NCBI RefSeq assembly: GCF_008312935.1
Contig: NZ_VSZO01000012.1
Coordinates: 434,001 to 498,000 of the forward strand
DNA from: Roseiconus lacunae
Lineage (GTDB): Bacteria > Planctomycetota > Planctomycetia > Pirellulales > Pirellulaceae
Reading direction: 5' to 3'
DNA: 64,000 nucleotides
The notes below the pieces were generated by a model. It made no database searches. It was given only the letters and a program-made list of their open reading frames with translations, and had not been told where the DNA came from. Of the stretch, positions 35,439-45,739 are shown in pieces (positions within the stretch are counted from its first letter, which is position 1; each line of letters starts with the position of its first letter). The translations under genes were made by a program, and so were the position numbers.

Positions 35439-37877
35439 ATGACTAAGCACCCTGCAACGGAATCGAATGAGCCGGAATCCGAGTTCAACTTGGACCTACT
35501 TGGGATCGTTCGCCGACGCATTCACTTAATTGCTTTCGGACTACTACTTGGCACGACCGCGGCCACGATTTACTACCAAAAACAGGAATCGATCTACGAG
35601 TCGCACCTCAAAGTATTGGTTTCGCAGCGATCGACAGAAGTGGCCCGCACGGGAGTTCGCTCTGCCGATGATGCGACCACACCGGTGCAAGACAAAATCC
35701 TGGCGACGCACATCCAACTCTTTACCAGCCCTAAAGTCCTGCAAAAAGCCGTCGAAGATCATGGCCTTCCGAAGAACGCCGGCGAGATCGCGGCGGCCCT
35801 GACGATCACAAAGGTCGGTGACGCAAGTATCCTGAAAGCGACCTACCAGGATACCGACCCAAAGGTCGCCGCGCATGTACTGCAATCAGTTTTCGAAACT
35901 TACCACGAGTACGTCGAAAGCCAATCGAACACGGTCGGCAAGCAAGCGATCGATCTGATCGCGACGACGCAACAAAAGAACGAAGCCGAACTGCGTCGTG
36001 CCGATGAAGCCTATCGTGAATTCGTCGCTTCGGTTCCGGCACTCGTCGGCAGTGGAGGTCAAGCCGAAGACGTTCACCGGACACGTGTTAAAACCATCGA
36101 AGCAGAACTCGCCAAGGTCCAGCAATCACTTGCCGATGCCCGGTCACGGCGGAATGTGATCGTTGCGGCGACCCGTGGGAAAAAGCCGGAACAAGTCACT
36201 GACGCTCAGGTGATGTCGCTACTCTCTGAACGAGATATTTCCAGGCTCAACGCGCTCGTACAAATCAAAGAGCAACGCCAAGCAAAAGAAGAGACGAACA
36301 CGCAAGAGGACATCGACAACGCGATGGAGCGAAAGTCCTGGGAGGTTGAATTCCAACGCTTGATGAGTCTTTCAAGCCAGTTGGAAGTCATGCGTACGAC
36401 CTACCTCTCGGGACACCCCAGCGTTCGAGCCCTCGAGGCAGAAATCCAAAGCGTTCGCCAATACGTCAACAAGTATCGCAATGACGACCGTCATCAGCCG
36501 GAAGAACCAAGCCCCGAAGACCCACTCAACCTGCCGCCGTCTGAAATTCTCCAGACCTATTACGAAATCCTCAAAAGCGATATCGATCAATTCGAGAGTC
36601 GCGAGCAAGAACTTCTGGTCCAGTCCCAACGCGAAAATGAACTCGCGAAGGAAGTCGAATTGACGGTACTCGAGGGTGAGTCCTTGAAGGCCAACTTGCA
36701 ACGCGCCCAAGCTCGCTATGACGAGGTTTTCAAACGCCTACAAGAACTGACACTGACCAACGAGTACTCGGGGTTCTCGACGGATCTACTCGTCACCCCC
36801 AAGCCCGAGAAATTTCCGTTCTGGCCTAGCAAGCCCAAGATCGCAATCTCCGGCATGATGAGCGGGCTGATGGTCGGTTTTCTGCTCGCAATGGTTGCCG
36901 AGTTTCGCGACCGCACGTTCCGCGATCCATCAGACCTCGCCTCGAGCTTGGACGCACCCGTGCTTGCCCATGCACCAGTTCTGGTCGAACGCAAACTGCA
37001 AAAGGTTGCGATCGCCGATTCAAATATTTCGCCAATGGTGGCGACGTTTCATGAACCCTGCGGTAACGAGGCAGAATCTTACCGTGTGCTTCGAACGTCA
37101 CTTTTGTTGTCGGCCAAACGCGATCAAAAACGAGTCCTTCTTGTCACGAGCCCCAGCCCTGGTGACGGCAAAACAACGACCACTTGTAACCTTGCCGTAT
37201 CGCTCGCCCAGACGGGCAAACGTGTTCTACTAATCGACGCGGACATGCGACGCCCGATGATCAATCGTGTCTTTGGCATCGACAATTCACTTGGCTTATC
37301 GGATCTCATGCGTGGTCATCGAGCGTTGTCGATGTGCCTACACGAATGCGAACAACTTAACTTGACCTTGTGCCCAAGCGGATCTCAAACGGCTAGTCCT
37401 TCGGAACTGCTGGAGTCGCAGCGGTTTTCAAAATTTATCGAACACATGCGTAGCGTCTACGACATCATCCTGATCGACTCCCCACCGGTGTTAGCGGTCG
37501 CCGATCCAGCGATCCTCGCCGATCGCGTCGATAGTTGTTTGGTAGTGGCCAAAGTAAAAACGAACAACGCACCGCTTCTCGAGCGTGCCGTCGAAACGCT
37601 ACGCCAGCAGGGAGCGTCGGTAAGTGGATTGATCGTTACCCCGGACGAAGGACGCTATGGCTACGCGTCTTACAACTACCACTCGAAACGCGAATACGGA
37701 TATTTGCAAAGCTACCAAAGCTACTATCGCACGGAAGAACCGCATCGTGAATCGGGCGGTCGATCGCGTCGACGAGTCAACGGCGTTGCGGTGCCACCTC
37801 AAGCCACTCAAAAAACGATTGACGGCGGGACCGAACACCGAAACGGACAGCAGGCCTATTCCGTCTCTCGGCAGTAA
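35439..37877 (+). CDS. Polysaccharide co-polymerase/tyrosine autokinase (Wzc-like BY-kinase)
   Basis: An 812-residue inner-membrane protein that sets polymer length and drives export by cycles of autophosphorylation. The Wzz domain begins at residue 15 with a first membrane helix (IHLIAFGLLLGTTAATIYY); a coiled-coil periplasmic region follows; a second helix (IAISGMMSGLMVGFLLAMVA) comes at about 467-486. The cytoplasmic kinase has Walker A SPSPGDGKTTT at about 570, Walker A' VLLIDADMRRP and Walker B IILIDSPPVLAVADP. The C-terminal tail has nine tyrosines in about 25 residues (YGYASYNYHSKREYGY, then SYQSYY), the autophosphorylation cluster. First gene of the 21-kb polysaccharide cluster. Confidence 0.95.
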   Translation: MTKHPATESNEPESEFNLDLLGIVRRRIHLIAFGLLLGTTAATIYYQKQESIYESHLKVLVSQRSTEVARTGVRSADDATTPVQDKILATHIQLFTSPKVLQKAVEDHGLPKNAGEIAAALTITKVGDASILKATYQDTDPKVAAHVLQSVFETYHEYVESQSNTVGKQAIDLIATTQQKNEAELRRADEAYREFVASVPALVGSGGQAEDVHRTRVKTIEAELAKVQQSLADARSRRNVIVAATRGKKPEQVTDAQVMSLLSERDISRLNALVQIKEQRQAKEETNTQEDIDNAMERKSWEVEFQRLMSLSSQLEVMRTTYLSGHPSVRALEAEIQSVRQYVNKYRNDDRHQPEEPSPEDPLNLPPSEILQTYYEILKSDIDQFESREQELLVQSQRENELAKEVELTVLEGESLKANLQRAQARYDEVFKRLQELTLTNEYSGFSTDLLVTPKPEKFPFWPSKPKIAISGMMSGLMVGFLLAMVAEFRDRTFRDPSDLASSLDAPVLAHAPVLVERKLQKVAIADSNISPMVATFHEPCGNEAESYRVLRTSLLLSAKRDQKRVLLVTSPSPGDGKTTTTCNLAVSLAQTGKRVLLIDADMRRPMINRVFGIDNSLGLSDLMRGHRALSMCLHECEQLNLTLCPSGSQTASPSELLESQRFSKFIEHMRSVYDIILIDSPPVLAVADPAILADRVDSCLVVAKVKTNNAPLLERAVETLRQQGASVSGLIVTPDEGRYGYASYNYHSKREYGYLQSYQSYYRTEEPHRESGGRSRRRVNGVAVPPQATQKTIDGGTEHRNGQQAYSVSRQ

Positions 37878-37972
37878 CGCTCGCTCCACCACCAGCCATC
37901 ACCTGCGGAACTCGGCAGGTGATTTTCAGCAAACCCTCACCAGACGCTTAGCCCACTCGATTCATGGATTTC

Positions 37973-37980
37973 AAGGAAGG
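37973..37980 (+). promoter_or_regulatory. Shine-Dalgarno site for the sugar transferase
   Basis: AAGGAAGG ends seven bases before the ATG at 37988. It is one of the few clear sites in the window and decides this start over the in-frame ATG at 37964. Confidence 0.6.
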
Positions 37981-37987
37981 CACCTTC

Positions 37988-39676
37988 ATGACCACCACGC
38001 TAGATCCACGCGCGGTTCGTCAACTTGACCCCCACGCGCAGCCGAGTAACGGCCCTGGTTCGACAACCGATCGCCCCGGCTACACGCCATCGTTAAGCAT
38101 GCTCGGAATCCTTGAGATGGGACGTCGACAAGCTTGGCAAGACGTTCGCTCGGCGACGCCCCTGATCTTGGCCGATGCGGTTTGCGTCGTCATTGCCCTG
38201 GCCGTTTCGACCGCCTTGGCGCAATGGACCAATGCCGAAACATCGACCTTTTTCGCCGTCAGTGTCATCGGACTGACGCTTTGGATGCAGCATCTCAATG
38301 GGCTTTACCCGGCTTGTGGTCAAAGCTACTCGACCGAATTCCGCGGAATCCTACGGACGTGCATGCTCGTTTCAGTCGTCGTCGGTTTCGCACTGATGAC
38401 CAAACATGACTGGGCGATCGGGCCCTTGATGACCTGGGGCGCATTCTCGATCTCCCTGTTTTTCAGCTTGGCATCGCTTCGACCCGTTGTCCGTCGAGTT
38501 CTCGGTCGATTCGACTGGTGGACACAACCGGTCGTCATCCTTGGCAACGGTGCCGAAAGTCGGCAGATGTTAATGCGACTCAATGCGTCACGACAACACG
38601 GCTTACGAGCCGCCGGAATTGTGTTTGATCCCAACCGCTACTGGCATGTCGGTGGCTCGGGGACCGATGGGACGCAAGCGGCGATCGAGGTCGGGCACGA
38701 AGGCAACGGATTCGTCCCAAGTCCACACTTCGATTCGGCAACGTCGGTGATGGCAAAGCTGGAACCTCAGGCTCCGGTTCGCACCACCGCTGGCTCGCTG
38801 AAACGATCGGCTAGCAACTGGCTCGGACCGCTTTCGGAACTGGAATCGATCATGAGCCGAGCCGGATCATCGCGACTCGCCATCGCGGACCCTGGGAGTG
38901 ATCGTTGGTATGACTTTCATGCCTTTCAAGGGATTCCGCACGTGATCATGCCCCTCGCCTCGGAAGGCCATCCGACAGAAACGGCACGGCTGTGCCAGGT
39001 CGACAATAGCATTGAACTTCACTGCCGAACCGTCTTAACACACCCGCATATGTTGCTCACCAAACGGGTGATGGACTTGACCCTGGTTATCCTCACACTT
39101 CCCCTTTGGTTCCCACTGATGCTTGCGATCGCGGCGGCGATTAAGATTTTTGACCCCGGTCCGGTCTTCTATTATCAGCACCGTGTCGGTCGCTATAGCC
39201 ATCCCTTTCGCGCGATCAAATTCCGCAGCATGGTGTGCGAAGCTGATCAAAAGCTACAAGCCTACCTTCGCGAAAACCCCGCGGCACAGCAAGAATGGAA
39301 AGCAACGCACAAGCTGAAAAACGATCCGCGTGTGACCAAACTCGGATGCTTCCTTCGGAAAACCAGCTTGGACGAAATTCCTCAGCTACTGAATGTTCTG
39401 TTCGGTGAAATGAGTCTTGTCGGTCCGCGTCCGATCATCGACGGCAAGGACTATGACCAGGAGTACATCCAGGAGCATCCGGAAGTCTTCGCCCTTTATC
39501 AAATGGTCCGACCGGGCATCACCGGACTATGGCAGGTCTCCGGACGCAACGAAACAAGCTACAAACAACGTGTCTTCCTGGATCGTTTTTATCTCCACAA
39601 TTGGTCGATTGAAATGGATCTCTTCATTCTGTGGCGAACGATCAAGACGGCATTGTTTCGCGAAGGCGCTTGTTGA
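37988..39676 (+). CDS. Undecaprenyl-phosphate sugar phosphotransferase (initiating transferase, WcaJ-like)
   Basis: A 562-residue membrane enzyme that puts the first sugar phosphate onto undecaprenyl phosphate. The N-terminal part has four hydrophobic helices (about 50-160) as in WcaJ. A central Rossmann-like region follows with an unusual Gly/Ala-rich insertion near residues 200-260. The C-terminal catalytic bacterial sugar transferase domain begins with [20 protein letters not shown]; it has the [38 protein letters not shown] and VGPRP segments and ends [12 protein letters not shown]. Follows the BY-kinase on the same strand. Confidence 0.95.
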   Translation: MTTTLDPRAVRQLDPHAQPSNGPGSTTDRPGYTPSLSMLGILEMGRRQAWQDVRSATPLILADAVCVVIALAVSTALAQWTNAETSTFFAVSVIGLTLWMQHLNGLYPACGQSYSTEFRGILRTCMLVSVVVGFALMTKHDWAIGPLMTWGAFSISLFFSLASLRPVVRRVLGRFDWWTQPVVILGNGAESRQMLMRLNASRQHGLRAAGIVFDPNRYWHVGGSGTDGTQAAIEVGHEGNGFVPSPHFDSATSVMAKLEPQAPVRTTAGSLKRSASNWLGPLSELESIMSRAGSSRLAIADPGSDRWYDFHAFQGIPHVIMPLASEGHPTETARLCQVDNSIELHCRTVLTHPHMLLTKRVMDLTLVILTLPLWFPLMLAIAAAIKIFDPGPVFYYQHRVGRYSHPFRAIKFRSMVCEADQKLQAYLRENPAAQQEWKATHKLKNDPRVTKLGCFLRKTSLDEIPQLLNVLFGEMSLVGPRPIIDGKDYDQEYIQEHPEVFALYQMVRPGITGLWQVSGRNETSYKQRVFLDRFYLHNWSIEMDLFILWRTIKTALFREGAC

Positions 39677-39798
39677 CAAATTCTTTCTTTTGATCTGGTT
39701 TGCAAATCCCCTCCCACTCTCGCGAGAAGCCCTGGTGGCCACTCACTCGCCGCCTCGACAACGATAGCCCACTCGCAGACGTCCACTCGTATTAGGAA

Positions 39799-41109
39799 AT
39801 GCTGACACGCCTTCAATCGATCCCTCACGCCTCGCGATTGGCTAATTGGGGACGTCTACTTTCGGTCACCGTCTCGGGACAAATTGCCGTTCAAGCGATC
39901 GGTTTTCTGTGCGGGATTATGGTGATTCGACTGCTATCGATTGAGCAATACGCGTTGTACACGCTCGCCAATACGATGCTGGGTACGATGGGGTCGCTTG
40001 CCGATTCGGGTGTCACGACCGGGGTGATTTCACAAGGCGGCAAAGTGTGGGAAGACCGCGGACGACTTGGTGCCGTCTTATCAACCGGGATGGCACTGCG
40101 TCGAAAGTTTGCCGCGATCTGTATCATTTTCTCCATTCCTATCCTGGTCATGCTCTTTCAAAAGCACGGCGCGACCTGGTGGGAGTCGAGCGCGATGATC
40201 GTCGCAATCATCCCGGCGTTTTTGATCGCGTTGTCGACCAAACTGCTGGAGGTCGCACCGAAACTGCACCAGTGCATCACGCCGATTCAAAAAACACAGG
40301 TCGGCAGTGGCCTGATCCGGTTCGTCCTGACAACCCTATTTTTGCTCGCCCTACCGATCGGGGCGCTGGCCGTTCTCGCCACCGGGCTTTCACAACTATT
40401 TTGCAATTGGCGATACCGCAAACTCTCCGGCCGGTACGTCGATCACGATACGAGCGAAGATCCGGTCGTGCGTTCAGAGATTTTGCGCATCGTCAAACGT
40501 TCCTTGCCTGGAACCTTTTACATCGCATTTTTGGGTCAGCTCAACATATGGTTGATCTCGTTCTTTGGGACGACCGACGCTGTCGCTCAAATCGGTGCCC
40601 TTGGCCGATTGGTGTTGGTCATTGCCGTCATCCAGTCGGTCTTTAGCATCCTGATCGTGCCCCGGTTTTCCAGACTTCCGTTGGAATCAAATTTAGTCGC
40701 CCAGCGATTTATCCAAGTCCAAGCGTTACTCTGGATTTGTGGGGGCAGCCTTGTCGGTGCGGTCAGCTTATTTCCGAATCAACTGCTATGGGTTCTGGGC
40801 AGTGATTACGCTGGACTTAACACCGAATTGATTCTGATGGCGGTGGTGTGTGGAATCACACTGGTCCGATTTGGTATCCAATCGCTCAATTCGGCCCGTG
40901 GCTATGTGTTGAATCCTTGGGTCTTCATGCCGCTCAATCTTGGCATCATGACCATGGCCTATAGCCTTTTCCCGCCGGTCGATGTCTACAACGCGTTGTG
41001 TGCTTCGGTGATCGGAACCCTGTTCGGACCGCTCATTCATTCGGTCAACTTTCTGGTTCACTACCGAGCAGAGCGACTTCAGCATTCACTCGACGCAGTT
41101 CCCGCGTAG
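39799..41109 (+). CDS. Polysaccharide flippase (Wzx/MATE-fold family)
   Basis: A 436-residue inner-membrane protein with about 12 hydrophobic helices (SGQIAVQAIGFLCGIMVIRL first). It would flip the undecaprenyl-linked repeat unit across the membrane for Wzy-type polymerisation. The N-terminal GIMVIRLLSIEQYALYTLAN with ADSGVTTGVISQGG is typical of the PST/Wzx family; the long middle segment KLLEVAPKLHQCI is a cytoplasmic loop. The ATG at 39799 lies 122 bases after the sugar transferase stop. Substrate specificity cannot be read. Confidence 0.88.
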   Translation: MLTRLQSIPHASRLANWGRLLSVTVSGQIAVQAIGFLCGIMVIRLLSIEQYALYTLANTMLGTMGSLADSGVTTGVISQGGKVWEDRGRLGAVLSTGMALRRKFAAICIIFSIPILVMLFQKHGATWWESSAMIVAIIPAFLIALSTKLLEVAPKLHQCITPIQKTQVGSGLIRFVLTTLFLLALPIGALAVLATGLSQLFCNWRYRKLSGRYVDHDTSEDPVVRSEILRIVKRSLPGTFYIAFLGQLNIWLISFFGTTDAVAQIGALGRLVLVIAVIQSVFSILIVPRFSRLPLESNLVAQRFIQVQALLWICGGSLVGAVSLFPNQLLWVLGSDYAGLNTELILMAVVCGITLVRFGIQSLNSARGYVLNPWVFMPLNLGIMTMAYSLFPPVDVYNALCASVIGTLFGPLIHSVNFLVHYRAERLQHSLDAVPA

Positions 41110-41208
41110 TGGACGACCAATTCGGTACCGAAGTTGATTTATTTGCACCGCAGGTTAAGCGTTATCACTCCCGTCAAAACTAGCTTCCCAAGTCCGAGCG
41201 AAAAACGA

Positions 41209-42234
41209 ATGCCGACACTCACGATCGTTTCTGCGAGCGACTCACGTTACCTTCCTGGGCTATTCGTCACGTGGGGCTCGATCCTAAAGTTCAGCCCATC
41301 GATTTCGATCGACTTTCACTTACTTCATGACGGAGTCAATGATCAAGAAGTCGACCAACTCCGGAGTCGACTTTCAAAAGTTCGTGGCAATTTCACGGTT
41401 ACCGCACATCAACTCGAAGACAAGTTATTCGCAGATTTCCCCGAGTTCTTCTATGACTCGAAGATGCCGTATGCCCGACTGCTGATCCCAAAGATCATTG
41501 ATAGCGATCGGGTCCTGTATGTCGACACTGATTTTGTGCTTACTCGCGATGTCAGCGAATTCCTTGAGGTTGACTTTCAAGATAAAGCGATCGCCGTCGC
41601 CGAAGAGTGGGATTACAACGGCACCGATGACTCGATGCGATTTGCGGATCAGTTCCCGAACGTTGCCGATCACAGGTATTTCAACAGTGGCTTGCTATAC
41701 CTCAACCTCGATCGCATTCGCGCTCAGGGAAGTTTTGATCAGGCCATGAAACTTCTCGTAAAGTACACCGATCGGTGCCTCTATTACGATCAAACTGCGT
41801 TGAATGTCGTCTTCGCTGGCCGCTGTGTCTATTTGGATCCGAACGTCAACTATCAAATTAAATCAGGGCACGAACCCGACGTCGCGTCTTTGTCGCAACT
41901 GTCAGAGCGTGGGGTCAATTTGCATTATGTCGCAAAAACCAAACCTTGGTTATGCACCCACCACTCGCTCGCCCACCGGTTTTACCACACCGTTAGGGCA
42001 AGCTTGGAAGGCGATCAGGCGACCGCAAAGCGTTGTCGCCAATCGATGCCCGTACTGGCTTCATGCTTGATCAATGGGGCAAAGGGCGTACGCCTTAAAA
42101 CGACAGCCGCGATCGGGATCGGGGATGCATCGGGTGCTCGTCGCATCGGTCGTGAACACTTCAAACACGCACATCTCCTGTGGCGTGAATTGTGTGACAA
42201 CAACAAAATCGCTGCGATGCTGCGATCCATCTAA
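41209..42234 (+). CDS. Family 8 glycosyltransferase
   Basis: A 341-residue retaining glycosyltransferase of the GT8 (LgtC/RfaI-like, GT-A fold) type. It opens PTLTIVSASDSRYLPGLFVT, has the donor/metal-binding D-x-D in VLYVDTDFVLTRDV, and the acceptor-side YFNSGLLYLNLD motif. Near the end NLHYVAKTKPWLCTHHSLAH carries the second metal-binding His of the family. Galactose or glucose donors are usual for GT8, but the sugar here is unknown. Starts at the ATG 41209; a longer open frame reaches 41134 without a good start. Confidence 0.9.
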   Translation: MPTLTIVSASDSRYLPGLFVTWGSILKFSPSISIDFHLLHDGVNDQEVDQLRSRLSKVRGNFTVTAHQLEDKLFADFPEFFYDSKMPYARLLIPKIIDSDRVLYVDTDFVLTRDVSEFLEVDFQDKAIAVAEEWDYNGTDDSMRFADQFPNVADHRYFNSGLLYLNLDRIRAQGSFDQAMKLLVKYTDRCLYYDQTALNVVFAGRCVYLDPNVNYQIKSGHEPDVASLSQLSERGVNLHYVAKTKPWLCTHHSLAHRFYHTVRASLEGDQATAKRCRQSMPVLASCLINGAKGVRLKTTAAIGIGDASGARRIGREHFKHAHLLWRELCDNNKIAAMLRSI

Positions 42235-42251
42235 AGACGAGATTGGAATCC

Positions 42252-42887
42252 ATGAAGATTTTTTGCACCGGATTGTCTCGTACCGGAACGACTTCGATCT
42301 GCGAGGGGTTTCGAGCACTCGGTTTGCGGGCATGTCATTTTCCGTTTGCCATTTTTGGTCAACCAGAAAAGATCGGCGAACAACAGTTCAAACCTCAACT
42401 ATCACGAGGTTTGCGCGCCCGTTGGCAGTTACATCGTGAGCTAAAGGCATTGCGTTGCCACGATCCCCTTCGCATTCTTGAACAGAACGATGCGTTTTCA
42501 GATCTACCGGTTCCGCTGTACTTTGAACGGTTCGAACAGCAGTACCCTGATGCAAAATTTATCCATACGACTCGGCCGGTCACTGACTGGATCAGCAGTA
42601 TGCGGTGGTTGCTCGACCGCGGACGTTACGAAAAGAACTGGACGGTCGGCGAGTTAGCCGATGAGATGCACTTCTCCGTCTACGGCTGCACTGAGTTCGA
42701 CGAGATCCAATTAACCAAAGCTTGGAGTCGGCACGAAAACCGGGTGCATGACTACTTCGCCAGTCGCAGCGACAAGCTTTTGGTGCTTGATATATCGCGC
42801 GGTGATTTGTCCTTCGACAAGATTGCGCCTTTCCTAGAGATGTCGGTGCCCAGCGAACCGTTTCCGTCATCGAACGCGAAAAACTGA
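42252..42887 (+). CDS. Sulfotransferase family protein
   Basis: A 211-residue protein of the PAPS-dependent sulfotransferase superfamily. The 5'-phosphosulfate loop is GLSRTGTTSI at residues 7-16; the 3'-phosphate segment is RPVTDWISSM at about 107, with a conserved Arg and Ser. It would transfer sulfate from PAPS to a hydroxyl on the sugar polymer. The gene sits between the GT8 and GT4 genes in the cluster, and the next start follows two bases past its stop. Sulfation of the polymer is inference from this placement; planctomycetes are known for sulfated-polysaccharide metabolism. Confidence 0.82.
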   Translation: MKIFCTGLSRTGTTSICEGFRALGLRACHFPFAIFGQPEKIGEQQFKPQLSRGLRARWQLHRELKALRCHDPLRILEQNDAFSDLPVPLYFERFEQQYPDAKFIHTTRPVTDWISSMRWLLDRGRYEKNWTVGELADEMHFSVYGCTEFDEIQLTKAWSRHENRVHDYFASRSDKLLVLDISRGDLSFDKIAPFLEMSVPSEPFPSSNAKN

Positions 42888-42889
42888 TT

Positions 42890-44041
42890 ATGAAAGTCTT
42901 TATCCACAGCGCGACCGAGTGCTTCACCGATCACCTTCCTCACGGGGAAGGGCTGATCTTCTACGACTATCTGGATTCGTTGATCGCACGTGGCTACGAC
43001 TTCGAAGGGTACAGTGCGAAAGTGTCACTCAAAAAAGAACTGGTCGGCGCTTCGATTCAAACCTTCGAAAGTTCGTTTCCGTTGAAGAGCCTGCATCGAT
43101 TCGACTACGGAAAACAGATCAACCAACGGTTCCGCGAAGCACGACGATCGGGTTCACGGTTCGATGCCGTTTGGCGTGGCAACCCTTTCGAGAACCTTTG
43201 CCCCGTGGCTCCGTCTACGGATGGTTTGCCACTCGTCGTTGGACCGATTTTTCGCAGTTGGCCTTCGGACGTACGTTCATCGCGAATTCCCTATCGGCCC
43301 AGCCATATCGCATCTCGACTCGGCGCCCGTGGATGGCAACAAACATTGCGAAAGGCGAACCTGATTCTTTCGACAAGTGAAGAATTAACCCGCTCTTTCG
43401 AAGCCCGTGATGACATCCGTGGGCGTGTGATCACGATCCCGGTAATCATCGAAAGGCCGACCGAAATCAGGCCAACAATACGACCCGAAGGATCTCGGTG
43501 GCAGATCTCTTGGGTCGGTCGGCTTAGCCCAGAAAAGTTCCCAAACGTCGCGATCGAAACGATCGCCAACTTGCGTAACCGAGGTCATGACGTTCACCTC
43601 CGCATGGCCGGCGATGGGGCACTCCGAGAGTCGATTGAGACCCTTGTCGACAAACTCGGTCTTACCGGCTGCGTCGATGTGCTCGGTGCGATCCCCAATA
43701 AAGACGTGTGGAAGTTACACGAGTCGTGTGACCTGCATTTGTCGACTTCGAAGAATGAGCCCTACGGACGTGCGATCTTGGAATCGATGTGCGCCGGCTG
43801 TGTCCCGATCGCGCATAACTCGGGTGGCCCTTCGGAGTTCCTAAGCAACCCCGAGGAAGCCGTCTTAGTCGAAGAACATGGAGTTGCCGCCTATGCCGAT
43901 GCGATCTCCGGATTGATCAGTCACGAAAATCGCTTCAAAACAATGTCACAGCGTGCCACCGAAGCCATGCGATCGTATAGCAAGGATTCCGTCGGCCGGC
44001 GTCTGGATCAAGAATTTCAATCACTGGGAGAACGGAATTGA
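42890..44041 (+). CDS. Family 4 glycosyltransferase
   Basis: A 383-residue GT-B fold glycosyltransferase. The N-terminal domain holds the acceptor side; the C-terminal domain begins WVGRLSPEKFPNVAIETI, and the donor-binding E-x7-E is NEPYGRAILESMCAG. AHNSGGPSEFL completes the sugar nucleotide pocket. Two bases follow the sulfotransferase stop, and its own stop overlaps the next gene in TTGA. Donor sugar and linkage are unknown. Confidence 0.9.
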   Translation: MKVFIHSATECFTDHLPHGEGLIFYDYLDSLIARGYDFEGYSAKVSLKKELVGASIQTFESSFPLKSLHRFDYGKQINQRFREARRSGSRFDAVWRGNPFENLCPVAPSTDGLPLVVGPIFRSWPSDVRSSRIPYRPSHIASRLGARGWQQTLRKANLILSTSEELTRSFEARDDIRGRVITIPVIIERPTEIRPTIRPEGSRWQISWVGRLSPEKFPNVAIETIANLRNRGHDVHLRMAGDGALRESIETLVDKLGLTGCVDVLGAIPNKDVWKLHESCDLHLSTSKNEPYGRAILESMCAGCVPIAHNSGGPSEFLSNPEEAVLVEEHGVAAYADAISGLISHENRFKTMSQRATEAMRSYSKDSVGRRLDQEFQSLGERN

Positions 44042-45225
44042 GAATCGGGTTATTCACACCGCTACCAGTGTCTCGATCGATCGGCGCTACCAAGAACCGC
44101 GTCGAATTCGCCGAGGCGCTTGGTCGGCTTGGCTGGGATGCGGAAGTGTTTGGGGCGGAAGAAATCGGTGCCGGGGCGACGCACGACCGAAATGGGTACG
44201 AAGCCTATCAGCGAAAGCTTCGCGAATTTTTATGTCAGCACCACGACCGATTTGACATCGCGCTAGTCGAAGCGGACACGCTACCATTTCCGCGTGAAAC
44301 GCTTCCGCCTGACATGCTGATCGTCGCGAGGCCGGCGATGGTCTGGGTTCATCACCATCTGATTGAAATCCCGACACCCGATTTTAGCGTCCCACGTCGG
44401 ATGGCCCAGCGAGTCAAAGGTTTCGTGCGTCGCAACGCCGCGTGGACGCCCCTTCAGCGCCGTGGGCCACAGCGTCAGACCTGCCAGTCCGTTGATCTGG
44501 TTCATGCGCTAACACAATGGGACGCCGATGCGTTACAAGCTGACGGAGTGCGACGAACCACCTTCGAAGTGATTCCCAATGGGATCCATGCCGATCGAGC
44601 GCATGAGCTTCGAGCCGCCCGCCACGCACATGATGCGAATGATGCGAAATCGATCGTTTTTGTCGGGTCGTTCGACTACCGGAAAGGCTGTTTGGACATC
44701 GCCGAAATCATGTCGCACTTGTGGGCCGAAGACGAGCAATATCGATTGACGCTTCTCGGTGCGAAAGGCTTGTTCCAGTCCGAGCAGCAAATCCGCGCCC
44801 ACTTTCCTGCCCAGTGGCAACATCAGCTTGAAGTGGTGATGAGGTTTGACAACGCTCAATTGCCTGACCTAATGGCGCGGCAATCGATCGGATTATTTCC
44901 GAGTTACGTGGAAGGGTTTCCTTTTGGGTGCCTGGAGATGATTGCGTCTGGGCTCCCCACGGTCGCCTATCGATCGCCCGGAGCGGAGTGTTTTGTCCCC
45001 GATCAAATCCAAGTCACACCCGGCGACGTCGAAACCGCGGTAGCGTTGATTCGTCGCTTGGCAAGCGACCCTGATTTTTATTCTCATACGACGGACGCCT
45101 GCCTTGAAGTTGCAGCCAGATACGATTGGGATCGAGTCGCAGCCGATGCCAGTAACATCTACGAACGAGAACTTCGACGACGACGTGGTCAGCCTCAGCC
45201 AACGCTGCAAAGCGTATCGGTTTGA
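44038..45225 (+). CDS. Family 4 glycosyltransferase
   Basis: A 395-residue GT-B glycosyltransferase. MRIGLFTPLPVSRSIGATKN is the usual N-terminal opening; IVFVGSFDYRKGCLDIAEIM starts the C-terminal domain and YVEGFPFGCLEMIASG supplies E-x7-E. The start is TTG, supported by its TTGA overlap with the stop of the preceding gene. The 3' end overlaps the following acyltransferase gene by 80 bases when that gene is started at 45146. Confidence 0.9.
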   Translation: MRIGLFTPLPVSRSIGATKNRVEFAEALGRLGWDAEVFGAEEIGAGATHDRNGYEAYQRKLREFLCQHHDRFDIALVEADTLPFPRETLPPDMLIVARPAMVWVHHHLIEIPTPDFSVPRRMAQRVKGFVRRNAAWTPLQRRGPQRQTCQSVDLVHALTQWDADALQADGVRRTTFEVIPNGIHADRAHELRAARHAHDANDAKSIVFVGSFDYRKGCLDIAEIMSHLWAEDEQYRLTLLGAKGLFQSEQQIRAHFPAQWQHQLEVVMRFDNAQLPDLMARQSIGLFPSYVEGFPFGCLEMIASGLPTVAYRSPGAECFVPDQIQVTPGDVETAVALIRRLASDPDFYSHTTDACLEVAARYDWDRVAADASNIYERELRRRRGQPQPTLQSVSV

Positions 45226-45739
45226 CGGGCTGCTATGGCTTTGCAATGTCGTCGTAGCGAACTTCCCGAGTGCCCGTGTCCGTCATTGGTTTTATCGTCG
45301 TGCGATGAAAATCGATCTTGCGCCTGGGGCTCACCTGTTGTCAGGGACTTGGATCGATGGTCGAGGTAATCTAAGCATCGGTGCGAATTCGATCATCAAT
45401 CAACGTTGTCGGCTGGACAATCGCGGAACGCTCTCAATTGGTGCGAACGTCAGCATCTCACCGGAAGTTCATTTGATCACCGCCGAACATGACATACGAG
45501 ATCGAGACGGTTTTGCCGGCTACACCGAACCGATCACGATTGATGACTGGGTCTTTATCGGATCGCGAGCGATTGTGCTTCCGGGAGTCACGATTGGGGC
45601 ACATGCCGTGGTTGCCGCCGGGGCGGTGGTGACCAAAGATGTCCAGCCCAACGCCATCGTTGCCGGAGTACCGGCTAAAAAAATCGGGGAACGTCCCGAT
45701 GTTCATTACCAACTGAATTATCGCCGTCACTTCTTTTAG
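45146..45739 (+). CDS. Left-handed beta-helix (hexapeptide) acyltransferase
   Basis: A 197-residue protein of the LbH acetyltransferase family. After a short N-terminal region, repeats of the [LIV]-G-x4 kind run from GNLSIGANSI through RGTLSIGANVSI to the Ala/Gly-rich coil VVAAGAVVTKDVQPNAIVAG, and ITAEHDI supplies the catalytic His. VPAKKI near the end is typical of WcaF/NodL-type enzymes. It would add an acetyl or other acyl group from the coenzyme A ester to the polymer. The start overlaps the GT4 gene by 80 bases; ATG 45146 is chosen, and the open frame extends to 45104. Confidence 0.88.
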   Translation: MPVTSTNENFDDDVVSLSQRCKAYRFDGLLWLCNVVVANFPSARVRHWFYRRAMKIDLAPGAHLLSGTWIDGRGNLSIGANSIINQRCRLDNRGTLSIGANVSISPEVHLITAEHDIRDRDGFAGYTEPITIDDWVFIGSRAIVLPGVTIGAHAVVAAGAVVTKDVQPNAIVAGVPAKKIGERPDVHYQLNYRRHFF

